A stretch of DNA of 10,516 nucleotides, from assembly GCA_014377915.1 (NCBI GenBank), contig JACMOT010000637.1, forward strand, positions 1-10,516. The letters are read 5' to 3'. Origin of the DNA: Tardiphaga sp. GTDB lineage: Bacteria; Pseudomonadota; Alphaproteobacteria; Rhizobiales; Xanthobacteraceae. This document shows, one piece after another, positions 1-6,645 of this stretch. The first letter of the stretch is position 1. The number at the start of each line of letters is the position of its first letter. The notes under the pieces were generated by a model. It saw only the letters and a program-made list of their open reading frames with translations, searched no databases and was not told the origin of the DNA. Both the position numbers and the translations under genes were made by a program.

Positions 1-79
1 CCGCTTTTTTCTCCAGATCCAGCCAGTTCAGCCTCGATTTTCGGAACTCGTCCTTTCGATTCGGTAAGTTGACAGTACC
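1..79. mobile_element. Possible end of a second IS copy abutting the IS6-type transposase fragment
   Basis: The last 16 bases of this stretch, GTAAGTTGACAGTACC (64-79), are identical to 170-185, which looks like the tip of an IS6-type element. The flanking bases differ between the two copies. Two ends of one IS often share only such a short terminal repeat, so 1-79 may be the opposite end of a related element that landed in the transposase gene. No complete gene is visible in 1-79. The minus-strand frame stays open from 130 to the window edge, but after codon 17 it does not resemble a transposase to me. The assignment is inference from the shared 16-mer and the abrupt loss of transposase similarity at 79/80. 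Confidence 0.4.
64..79 (-). repeat. IS terminal-type repeat, copy 1
   Basis: GTAAGTTGACAGTACC, repeated exactly and in the same orientation at 170-185. On the minus strand it reads GGTACTGTCAACTTAC. It sits precisely where similarity to the IS6 transposase N-terminus ends, which suggests an insertion or recombination point. Confidence 0.6.
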
Positions 80-130
80 GATGATCTCAACAGGGAAGCG
101 GAAGCCGCGGTAAAGTTGGGAATTTTTCAT
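80..130 (-). pseudogene. IS6-family transposase, N-terminal fragment
   Basis: Seventeen codons on the minus strand from ATG at 130-128 read MKNSQLYRGFRFPVEII. This resembles the conserved start of IS6/IS26-type DDE transposases, whose N-terminus carries a Y-R-x-x-R-F-P-x-E-I-I motif. A full transposase of this family is roughly 230-240 residues with a zinc-finger/helix-turn-helix region and a DDE catalytic core. All of that is missing here because the sequence changes at codon 18. The frame happens to stay open into unrelated sequence, so a short fusion peptide is possible but no active enzyme. The family call rests on this one recognised motif and the adjacent terminal repeat. Confidence 0.6.
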
Positions 131-169
131 CCCCCTACTTTACAAGATCTTGCCGACTGCGGGGCTGCA

Positions 170-185
170 GTAAGTTGACAGTACC
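170..185 (-). repeat. IS terminal-type repeat, copy 2
   Basis: GTAAGTTGACAGTACC, identical to 64-79 with starts 106 bases apart. It lies 40 bases upstream of the transposase start codon, where the end of an IS6-type element would be expected. Confidence 0.6.
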
Positions 186-241
186 CGCTGGCCTGCTCTC
201 TCATCTGCTGGAGGAACGTCGAACGGTTTTGTTAGGCGGGT

Positions 242-1678
242 TTAGACTACATGGGCGTACAGCGCGATCAGAAGCGCCAGCGGCGTGAACACCGCGGCGC
301 CCGACCAGATCACCGGAATGATGGCACTGACCGAGCGGCCCTGGGCGAGGAAGCCGGCGACGCCGAAACCAACCGCGAAAATCGCCGCCGATACCAGATG
401 CAGCGACACCGATCCGTCGATCGGGCTGGTGCCCATGCCCGACAGCGGCCCGCCGGGCAGCACCAGCAGATCGGGATTGCCGCGCACTGCCCATTCCAGG
501 AATACCAGCGCGACGAAGCCGGCGGCGACCGCCACGGCGGCGGTGGCGGCTTGCGCGTACCACGCCACGACCAGCGTGCCGGCCACCAGCAGGCCGAACG
601 TCACCATCGCGGTGTCGGCATGAAAACTGCTGAGCACGACCAGCGTGGCGCCGAACAGATAGGCCGCCAGCGCGCCGGACGAGACGCCCTCGATCTTGCC
701 GGGCTCGGCCGGCGGGCCGTACAGCAAGCCGCAGACCACCAGCAGCGTGGCGAGGATGAATCCGGCAATGACGTGGAAGGTGTGCGGCGCGACCTGCGCC
801 GTACCGAGTCCGGGCAGAACCCACAAGGTGGCGAAGGCGATCGTGGTGATCGCCAGCCAGCGCCACAGCCGCAGCCGCGCCAGGCCGAAATTGGCGGCGG
901 TGACCACCGCGAGATAGAGATACAGCGCCCAGTAATCGGGCTTGCCCGAGGAGACCAGGATCGGGGTGACGAAAGCCGCCGCCATGCCGAGCCCGGCCAG
1001 CGCGGGCCCATGCAGCAGGGCCGCCGCCATCGTGGCGATCGCGATCAGGCCGAGCAGGATGAAGGCGGTAGCCGGGACCAGGAAGCCGTACAGCGCATAG
1101 GCGGCGTAGACGGTGGCGAAGGCGACGGCGGTGCCGGCCGCGGTCAGGATCGCCGGAATATTGGCGATCGGCAGCGTCGCGACCGCCGACAGGCGTTCGT
1201 CGCGGCGGCACCATTCGCCGGCCGCCAGCAGCGCCAGCGCGAACAGCCCGCCCAGCAGCGTGCGGATGCCGGGGCCAAGCAGCCCGGCCTCGATCGAATA
1301 GCGCACCATGAAGAAACCGCCCAGCGCCAGCGTCAGGCCGCCCACCCACACCACCCAGCGGGTGCCGATGCGTTCCTCGAAACCGGGACCGGCCGGCTGG
1401 ACGTTCACGGGTTTCGCAGCGTCAGGGGCGGGCGGGGGCGTTGCGGTGTTCGCGGCCAGGGCCGGCGCGGTCTTGCTGGCTTTCTTCGACACCACCTCCG
1501 CCACGTCTGGCGCATCGATCGGCCCCGTCTTCGGCATTGGCGATGGTGCCAGGCCGGCAGCCGCTTCGTAAAGACTCAGACGCGCGCTCAGAGCCCTCAC
1601 CTCATTGCGCGCCTTGCGCGCGAACAGAAAGGCGACGATCGCAATAACCGTTGTTAGGAAACCGAAATCATCAAACAT
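242..1678 (-). pseudogene. DUF2339 multi-pass membrane protein, C-terminally truncated
   Basis: The 478-residue product starts with one membrane segment (about residues 5-21). A short charged helix that could be a coiled coil follows (about 22-40), then an Ala/Pro-rich linker (to about 100). The domain then begins with GTRWVVWVGGLTLALGGFF and MVRYSIEAGLLGPGIRTLLGG, which I recognise as typical of DUF2339. From there the protein is a string of hydrophobic helices to the end. Family members of this type are usually about 900 residues, so roughly half is missing. The frame stops soon after a helix (LLIALYAHVV) and about 55 bases from an IS end, so I read this as an IS-associated deletion. The function of the family is unknown. 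The start at 1678 is supported by the N-terminal membrane segment and a purine-rich stretch upstream. Whether the shortened protein is made is unknown. Confidence 0.75.
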
Positions 1679-1810
1679 CGAAGCGCATCTTTCTTTTCCT
1701 CTCCCACTAACGCAACTTCGCTGCGCCGGGGAAGAGAAGTGTTGCTCGCATTTCTATGTGCATGCACGGACCTTCCACGTTCAACCCGCGATAGCCGCTT
1801 TCATGGGGAG
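1679..1810. other. Intergenic gap, no feature seen
   Basis: The gap lies between the stop of the phosphatase-like gene and the start of the DUF2339 gene, both on the minus strand. I see no clear terminator hairpin with a T-run and no RNA gene. It may hold a promoter for the DUF2339 gene, but no box stands out. Confidence 0.4.
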
Positions 1811-2317
1811 CTACTCGAGATCAACCCGGAACGGCCGTCCCACCACCGTCATGCTGCCGGGCCCCATTTCGTCGAGTGCGCGGACCATGCGGCCGTCGCG
1901 GCCGAGCGCTCTGTCGGCGAGGCTGACCAGCAGCCGGTTGGGGGAAGCGATCGGCGATGCGTCGCGGATCTGGCGGGCAATGATTCGTTCGTCGCGATCC
2001 GGATTGAGCATGCAGGCAGCGGCGAAAGCGCTGGCGGTGGAGCGGCTGATGCCGGCATAGCAATGGACGACCAGCGGCGCGCGGCGATCCCAGCCGCGCA
2101 CAAAATCCAGCACCTGAACGATATGCGCGTCGTTCGGCGCCACGAAGCCCTCGGCATGTTCGGTGATGTCGTCCATCTGCACCCGCAGATGATGGGCCTC
2201 GAGGATCGATTCCGGGCGCTGCACCTGCGCCACATTGGCCATCACCGTCAGCACATGGCTGGCGCCGGTGTCTTTCACCGTGGCGTGCAGATCGGCGAGC
2301 GAGCAGACGTGGAGCAT
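1811..2317 (-). CDS. Tyrosine-phosphatase-like protein (Cys-based, dual-specificity fold)
   Basis: A 168-residue cytosolic protein carrying the phosphatase P-loop HCYAGISRS at residues 85-93. It matches the C-x5-R signature of cysteine-based protein tyrosine phosphatases, with Cys86 as nucleophile and Arg92 binding phosphate. Asp49 or Asp50 (in QMDDITEH) could be the general acid. This short type is common next to metabolic genes in rhizobia, and its substrates are not known. An ATG at 2362 would add 15 residues. I prefer 2317 because MLHVCSLADLH looks like the normal family start and because the longer version would overlap the end of the upstream dehydrogenase gene. The 22-base gap to that gene suggests co-transcription. 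All active-site residues are present, so it should be functional. Confidence 0.8.
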   Translation of the reverse strand: MLHVCSLADLHATVKDTGASHVLTVMANVAQVQRPESILEAHHLRVQMDDITEHAEGFVAPNDAHIVQVLDFVRGWDRRAPLVVHCYAGISRSTASAFAAACMLNPDRDERIIARQIRDASPIASPNRLLVSLADRALGRDGRMVRALDEMGPGSMTVVGRPFRVDLE

Positions 2318-2339
2318 GTCGGTTCTCTGGTTGTAGCGA

Positions 2340-3260
2340 TTATACGCTATGTCCCGCGGCAATACGCCGGCAATGTGCCCATGCCGCGGCGATCAGATTG
2401 TCACTGGCCTCCGGCGTGCGGAAGGCCGAATGCGCCGACAGCGTCACGTTGGACAGTTTGGTCAGCGGATGATCCGCCGGCAGCGGCTCGGTGTCGAATA
2501 CGTCGAGGCCGGCATGGCGCAAATGGCCGGATTTCAGGGCGTCGATCATCGCGGTCTCGTCGATCACGGCGCCGCGCGCGGTGTTGACCAGGATGGCGCC
2601 GGGCTTCATCTGCGCGATGCGTTCGCGGGACAGAAAACCGCGGGTGTCGTCATTGAGCAACAGGTGCAGCGATACGACGTGGCTCCGCGCCAGCAATTCG
2701 TCGAGCTCGACAAAGCTCACGCCGGGATGCTGCTTCGGTGTCCGATTCCAGGCGATCACCTTCATGCCGCTGCCATCCGCGATGCGGGCGGTCTCCGCGG
2801 CGATGCCGCCGAAGCCGATCAGGCCGATGGTCTTGCCGGTCAGCTCCATGCCGTCCTCGCGCAGCCAGTTGCCGGCGCGCATCTCGCGGTCCATTTCGGC
2901 CAGGCCGCGCGCCGCGGCCCACATCAAGGCGATCGCGCATTCGGCCACCGCGGTGTCGCCATAGCCGCGGATCAGGTGCACCTCGATGCCGAGCTGGGCA
3001 AGCTCTTCCGGGTTCATGTAGCTGCGTGCGCCGGTGCCGAGAAACACCACGTGCTTCAGCCCGGTGCATTTTCTCGCGATGTCGGTCGGCAGGGTGGTGT
3101 GGTCGACGATCGCGATCTCGGCGCCGCCGAGCACGCCCGGCAATTGGTCCGGCGTGACGTCGGCGTCGCGATGGATATTGATCGCGATATCGCCTTGCTT
3201 GGTCTGGGCCTCGACGAGGACTGCCAGTGATTCATTGGCATCGACGAATACGGCGCGCAT
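2340..3260 (-). CDS. D-isomer-specific 2-hydroxyacid dehydrogenase family, NAD(P)-binding
   Basis: A 306-residue cytosolic oxidoreductase expected to interconvert a 2-hydroxyacid and a 2-oxoacid with NAD(H) or NADP(H). A substrate/catalytic domain at the N-terminus is followed by a Rossmann domain with GFGGIA at 149-154. The catalytic triad is visible: Arg229 in NTARGAVID, Glu258 in DVFDTEP, and His277 in TLSAHSAF. The product could belong to the phosphoglycerate, glyoxylate or hydroxypyruvate branch, and sequence alone does not settle this. An in-frame ATG at 3389 is rejected because the extra 43 residues are mostly translated from the palindromic repeat at 3301-3393. MRAVFVDAN at 3260 is a natural start, although its ribosome-binding site is weak. 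It lies 150 bases downstream of the amidohydrolase gene and 22 bases upstream of the phosphatase-like gene. Confidence 0.85.
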   Translation of the reverse strand: MRAVFVDANESLAVLVEAQTKQGDIAINIHRDADVTPDQLPGVLGGAEIAIVDHTTLPTDIARKCTGLKHVVFLGTGARSYMNPEELAQLGIEVHLIRGYGDTAVAECAIALMWAAARGLAEMDREMRAGNWLREDGMELTGKTIGLIGFGGIAAETARIADGSGMKVIAWNRTPKQHPGVSFVELDELLARSHVVSLHLLLNDDTRGFLSRERIAQMKPGAILVNTARGAVIDETAMIDALKSGHLRHAGLDVFDTEPLPADHPLTKLSNVTLSAHSAFRTPEASDNLIAAAWAHCRRIAAGHSV

Positions 3261-3300
3261 AGGAATCTCGCTTTCAGAGCTATCCGATGGACTATCAGCC

Positions 3301-3393
3301 GTCATTGCGAGGAGCGAAGCGACGCGGCAATCCAGAAAGCCAAAAGCACAGAAAGAACTGGATTGCTTCGTCGCAAGGGCTCCTCGCAATGAC
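3301..3393. repeat. Large palindromic repeat A (REP/BIME-like)
   Basis: The left arm 3301-3335 begins GTCATTGCGAGGAGC and ends GCAATCCAG. The right arm 3358-3393 is its near-perfect reverse complement. About 22 bases separate the arms, so the transcript can fold into a long imperfect hairpin of about 35 base pairs. It occupies most of the gap between the amidohydrolase stop (3411) and the dehydrogenase start (3260). The same arms recur at 7941-8023 in opposite orientation. Repeats with this core are scattered through intergenic regions of many bacterial genomes. They can protect upstream mRNA from 3' exonucleases or reduce downstream expression. Confidence 0.85.
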
Positions 3394-3410
3394 GAACTTT
3401 TCTACTGTGA

Positions 3411-4664
3411 TTACTTCGCCGCGACGCCCGCCAGTGTCAGCACGGTATGCAGCAGCACATTGGCGCCGGCGGTGCAGTCGGGCTGGGTCGAGTCTTCCAG
3501 CTCGTTGTGGCTGATGCCGTCCTTGCACGGCACGAAGATCATCGCGGCGGGCATGATGGTGTTGAGGTTGCAGGAATCATGGCCGGCGCCGGAGGTGATG
3601 CGGCGGTGGCTGTAGCCAAGCGCCTCGGTGGCCGCCTCCACGGCATTGACCAGCGTTCGGTCGAAATGCGTCGGTGGCTTGTGCCAGACCTTTTCCAGTC
3701 TCACTTCGACCTTGCGATGCGCGGCAATGTCGACGACCGCGGCCTGCACGGCCTTCTCGAGATGATCGAGAATTTCCGCATCGGCGCTGCGGATGTCCAT
3801 GGTGAAGGCGATCTCGCCGGGAATGACGTTGCGCGACGGGCTGGCAATGACCGCCTCGCCGATGGTGCCGACCGCTTTCGGGCCAAAGCCACTGGCGATA
3901 CGCTCCACGGCCAGGACGATTTCCGACAGGGTTGCCAGCGCGTCGCGGCGCAGCGTCATCGGCGTCGACCCGGCATGGCTCTCGAAACCGGTGATCTGGC
4001 CGTCAAACCACAGCACGCCCTGGCCGGAATCCACCACGCCGATGGTCTTGCCTTCGGCTTCGAGGATCGGGCCCTGTTCGATATGCAGCTCGACGAAGCT
4101 GGTAAATTTCTGCGTGCCGACCGGGCTTTCGCCGCGATAGCCGATGCTGTCGAGCGCCTCGCCGACGCTGACGCCGGCGATGTCCTTGCGCAACAGGATA
4201 TCGTCGGTCGTGAAATCGCCGACGTAAGCCGCCGAGCCCATCATCGCCGGAGCGAAGCGCGAGCCCTCTTCATTGGTCCAGTTCGCGATACAGATCGGCA
4301 ATTCGGTCTCGATGCCGGCATCATTCAGGGTGCGTACGACTTCGAGCGCGGCCAGCGTGCCGAGCACGCCATCGAACTTGCCGCCGGTCGGCTGGGTGTC
4401 GAGATGCGAGCCGAGCCCGATCGGCGGCTTCGACATATCGCGCCCTTTGCGCAGCGCGAACATCGAGCCCAGCGTGTCGACGTGGACGTCGCAGCCGGCG
4501 GCCTCGCAGGCGCTTCGAAACCAGTCGCGCACCTGCTTGTCTTCGACGCTGAGCGTCAGCCGTTTCACACCACCCTTCGGCGTGCCGCCGAATTTGGCGG
4601 TCTCGTGAATCGTGCCCCACAGCCGTGCGGAATCGATTTGCAGATTGGTTGCGATGCGAGTCAT
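3411..4664 (-). CDS. Zn-dependent amidohydrolase, M20 hydantoinase/carbamoylase family
   Basis: A 417-residue cytosolic metalloenzyme of the family that includes N-carbamoyl-L-amino-acid hydrolase, beta-ureidopropionase and allantoate amidohydrolase, which cleave amide or carbamoyl bonds. The two-metal site is complete: His87 and Asp98 (GSHLDT...KFDG), Glu132/Glu133 (NWTNEEGSRF), His194 (ELHIEQGP) and His386 (GISHNE). Also present are His230 in ESHAGSTPM and Arg292 in MDIRSAD, which in the family contact the substrate across the dimer. Length and domain order (catalytic, lid/dimerisation around 210-330, catalytic) are normal. The start at 4664 gives the normal N-terminus, with a weak ribosome-binding site. 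The gene follows the LysR gene by 51 bases, so it may be transcribed with it. Substrate among carbamoyl amino acids, ureidoglycine or allantoate, or ureidopropionate is not resolved. Confidence 0.88.
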   Translation of the reverse strand: MTRIATNLQIDSARLWGTIHETAKFGGTPKGGVKRLTLSVEDKQVRDWFRSACEAAGCDVHVDTLGSMFALRKGRDMSKPPIGLGSHLDTQPTGGKFDGVLGTLAALEVVRTLNDAGIETELPICIANWTNEEGSRFAPAMMGSAAYVGDFTTDDILLRKDIAGVSVGEALDSIGYRGESPVGTQKFTSFVELHIEQGPILEAEGKTIGVVDSGQGVLWFDGQITGFESHAGSTPMTLRRDALATLSEIVLAVERIASGFGPKAVGTIGEAVIASPSRNVIPGEIAFTMDIRSADAEILDHLEKAVQAAVVDIAAHRKVEVRLEKVWHKPPTHFDRTLVNAVEAATEALGYSHRRITSGAGHDSCNLNTIMPAAMIFVPCKDGISHNELEDSTQPDCTAGANVLLHTVLTLAGVAAK

Positions 4665-4715
4665 GCGGCTTGTCCCGGGCTTTGGTGGATGGGCATCTGC
4701 ATTTTAATGACCCGC

Positions 4716-5621
4716 CTATGCCTGCGCGTCAACCAACGCGCCGCCCTGCGCGAGGTCGGCGGCAAGACCTGCGACCAACTCGATCGCCACGGTGTCTGGC
4801 GACGCCAGCCAGGTGGCGGAAAACGTCAGCGGCTGGATTTGCAGATCGGTGTTGAGCAGTTGCAGCCGGCCGTCGGCGAGTTCGTGCTGCACGATGGCTG
4901 TCGGAATTACCGCGATGCCGAGGCCCTCGATCGCCAGATGGATCACCGTGGCGATGGAGGCGCTGGCGTGCAGCCGGATCGGCGGTAGCTCCGGTCGGTT
5001 AAACAACGATCGCACGCTCTCATAGGGTTGGGTCTTGCGCGGGAAGGTGATGATGGGAAATTTGGCGAGATCCCGCACCGTCAGCATCTCCGCGCCGAGT
5101 CCGAGCGAGGGACTGGCGAGAAAGCCGATCGGATAATCGCACAGCACGCGGTTGTGGACGTTGGATGCGGTCACCGGGCCGATCAGCAGCGCGAGTTCGA
5201 TCTCCTGCGCCAGCAACCGCGCGCGCAAATTCGGGGTGATGTCGACCTCGATCTCCAGCGACAAATTGGGATAGGCCCCGTTGACGTTCTTGATCAGTTT
5301 CGGCAGCCAAGTATGGACGATGGTCTCGGCAACGCCGAGTCGCAGCACGCCGCGCATCGCGGAGCGGTCGCCGACGGCCGCCATCATCTCCGCGCGCAGC
5401 CCAATCAGTTTTTCCGCGTAGACCAGCATCTGCCGGCCCGCCGGGGTCGGCGAGGCCATCTTGCGGTCGCGCTGCAGCAGCCGCACCCCCACCTCGCGCT
5501 CGAGTTGAGCGATGCGCTGCGAGATCGCCGGTTGGGTAGTATTGAGCTTTTGCGCGGCGCCACGGAAGCTGCCCAGCGTCACCACCCACAGAAAGGTTTC
5601 CAGCGCCTTGAAGTCGGCCAT
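4716..5621 (-). CDS. LysR-family transcriptional regulator
   Basis: A 301-residue regulator of normal length. Residues 1-60 form the winged helix-turn-helix (LETFLWVVTLGSFRGAAQKL, then TTQPAISQRIAQLEREVG, typical of the family). Residues from about 90 form the periplasmic-binding-protein-like effector domain, including GVLRLGVAETIVHTWLPKLI and GLGIAVIPTAIV. The gene is divergent from the DUF1445 hydro-lyase gene, with 136 bases between start codons. The classical LysR arrangement predicts that it controls that gene and probably represses itself. An operator-like dyad lies in the shared gap. The amidohydrolase gene starts 51 bases after its stop, so regulator and enzyme may share a transcript. 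The effector is unknown, and a pathway substrate or intermediate is the natural guess. Confidence 0.9.
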   Translation of the reverse strand: MADFKALETFLWVVTLGSFRGAAQKLNTTQPAISQRIAQLEREVGVRLLQRDRKMASPTPAGRQMLVYAEKLIGLRAEMMAAVGDRSAMRGVLRLGVAETIVHTWLPKLIKNVNGAYPNLSLEIEVDITPNLRARLLAQEIELALLIGPVTASNVHNRVLCDYPIGFLASPSLGLGAEMLTVRDLAKFPIITFPRKTQPYESVRSLFNRPELPPIRLHASASIATVIHLAIEGLGIAVIPTAIVQHELADGRLQLLNTDLQIQPLTFSATWLASPDTVAIELVAGLAADLAQGGALVDAQA

Positions 5622-5757
5622 AGGGTGGCTTTATCCCGCTTTGATAAATGAAATTGATCGATTATGATCAAAAAACACGATTAGACATTATGCTAGCGCT
5701 GTGGCCCAGTGCGGTCGAGCTAAAAACTTCAGCAGGGCGATAATTAAGGCAGTCTCC
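5622..5757. promoter_or_regulatory. Divergent promoter region between LysR gene and hydro-lyase gene
   Basis: This 136-base gap is clearly AT-richer than the genes around it, especially 5632-5695, as expected for divergent promoters. It contains the dyad at 5654-5671. I do not see an unambiguous -35/-10 pair, and TATGCT at 5689-5694 is a possible -10 for the rightward transcript. An upstream GTG at 5701 could extend the hydro-lyase by 19 residues but is not favoured. Confidence 0.6.
5654..5671. promoter_or_regulatory. Candidate LysR operator, perfect dyad TTGATC-N6-GATCAA
   Basis: TTGATCGATTATGATCAA is a perfect 6-base inverted repeat with a 6-base spacer. It starts 33 bases upstream of the LysR start codon and ends 87 bases before the hydro-lyase start. 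T-N11-A patterns typical of LysR boxes can be drawn within it. The binding protein is inferred from position only. Confidence 0.5.
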
Positions 5758-6567
5758 ATGAGCGGTCTCGCACCCGTCGTATCGACCATCGAGGCGCCGC
5801 CGAGCGCGCTGGCGCGCCGTGCGTACCGCGCGGGCAAATATGGCAGCACCGCCGGGGTCGCTCCGGGCTACGTACAGGGCAATCTGGTGATCCTGCCGGA
5901 AGCGCAGGCCGCTGCCTTCCATCGTTTTTGCCAACTCAATCCGAAGCCGTGTCCGATCATCGGCATGTCGGAGGTCGGCGATCCCCACATCCCCGCGCTG
6001 GGCCTCGATCTCGATATTCGCACCGACATTCCGCGCTACGTGGTGTGGAAGGACGGCGAGGCGATCGACCGGCCGGCCGAGGTGACAAAATACTGGCGCG
6101 ACGACCTGGTGTCGTTCGTGATCGGCTGCTCCTATTCGTTCGAGGAGGCGATGCTGGCCGATGATCTGCCGATCCGTCACATCGAGCAGGATGTCCTGGT
6201 GCCGATGTACCGGACCAATATCGCCTGCAAGCCGTCCGGCCCCTTTGCCGGCCCGATGGTGGTGTCGATGCGGCCGCTGAAGCCGGCCGATGCGATCCGC
6301 GCGGTGCAGATCACGTCGCGCTTCCCCGCGGTGCACGGCGCGCCGGTGCATCTCGGGCTGCCGCGGTCGATCGGAATCAGCGATATCAACAAGCCGGACT
6401 ATGGCGATCCCGTGCGCATCAACGATGACGAAATCCCGGTGTTCTGGGCCTGCGGCGTTACGCCTCAAGCCGTCATCGCCGCCGCGCGCGTGCCGTTTGC
6501 CATCACCCACGCGCCGGGCGTGATGTTGATAACCGACCTCAAGAATAAGCATCTGGCAGTTTTATAA
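5758..6567 (+). CDS. DUF1445 putative hydro-lyase (D-glutamate-cyclase-like family)
   Basis: A 269-residue cytosolic protein of the DUF1445 family, annotated as putative hydro-lyases. The same domain occurs in the vertebrate D-glutamate cyclase protein. Recognisable blocks are [15 protein letters not shown] (62-76), [13 protein letters not shown] (88-100), [15 protein letters not shown] (119-133), [14 protein letters not shown] (161-174), [13 protein letters not shown] (188-200), FWACGVTPQ (229-237) and [12 protein letters not shown] (249-260). Catalytic residues are not established to my knowledge. I chose ATG at 5758, preceded by AAGGCA, over the GTG at 5701 because the added residues are not family-like. 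It is divergent from the LysR gene and 78 bases upstream of the transporter's binding-protein gene. The reaction may be dehydration or cyclisation of an amino-acid-like intermediate, which is an inference from the family and the neighbours. Confidence 0.85.
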   Translation: MSGLAPVVSTIEAPPSALARRAYRAGKYGSTAGVAPGYVQGNLVILPEAQAAAFHRFCQLNPKPCPIIGMSEVGDPHIPALGLDLDIRTDIPRYVVWKDGEAIDRPAEVTKYWRDDLVSFVIGCSYSFEEAMLADDLPIRHIEQDVLVPMYRTNIACKPSGPFAGPMVVSMRPLKPADAIRAVQITSRFPAVHGAPVHLGLPRSIGISDINKPDYGDPVRINDDEIPVFWACGVTPQAVIAAARVPFAITHAPGVMLITDLKNKHLAVL

Positions 6568-6645
6568 GAAGCAGCTTGCCGATCTTTCAGGCTTTACCCT
6601 AACTGTGATTAGTTTCATCGATAGCCGCCTGCAACAAAGGACCAC

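Larger units (their letters stand above)
80..186 (-). mobile_element. Remnant of an IS6-type insertion sequence (one end)
   Basis: The outer end appears to be at about 186, reading leftward GGGTACTGTCAACTTAC. A leader of about 40-55 bases follows, then the transposase ATG at 130. The short distance from terminal repeat to start codon is normal for IS6 elements. Only about 107 bases of the element survive before a second copy of the terminal repeat interrupts it. Bases 187-241, between this end and the truncated DUF2339 gene, hold nothing I recognise. They are neither clear IS sequence nor clear DUF2339 continuation. Confidence 0.55.

Noticed and set aside
251..1657. Long plus-strand open frame opposite the DUF2339 gene
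   Set aside because: Its composition is Arg/Gln/Asp/Gly-rich with no recognisable domain. It is the antisense of a clear membrane-protein gene, a common effect of high GC content.
3261..3389. N-terminal extension of the 2-hydroxyacid dehydrogenase from ATG at 3389
   Set aside because: Most of the extension is translated palindromic repeat. The family-like N-terminus begins at 3260.
3301..3393. Possible CRISPR unit or tRNA-like structure
   Set aside because: It is a single long palindrome with a loop, not an array of spaced direct repeats, and has no tRNA features.
3447..4988. Plus-strand open frame of 513 codons
   Set aside because: It is antisense to the amidohydrolase and LysR genes, both of which have complete catalytic or DNA-binding motifs. 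No family resemblance is seen.
5701..5757. GTG start at 5701 for the DUF1445 protein
   Set aside because: The added 19 residues do not look like the family. ATG at 5758 has a modest ribosome-binding site and gives the expected length.
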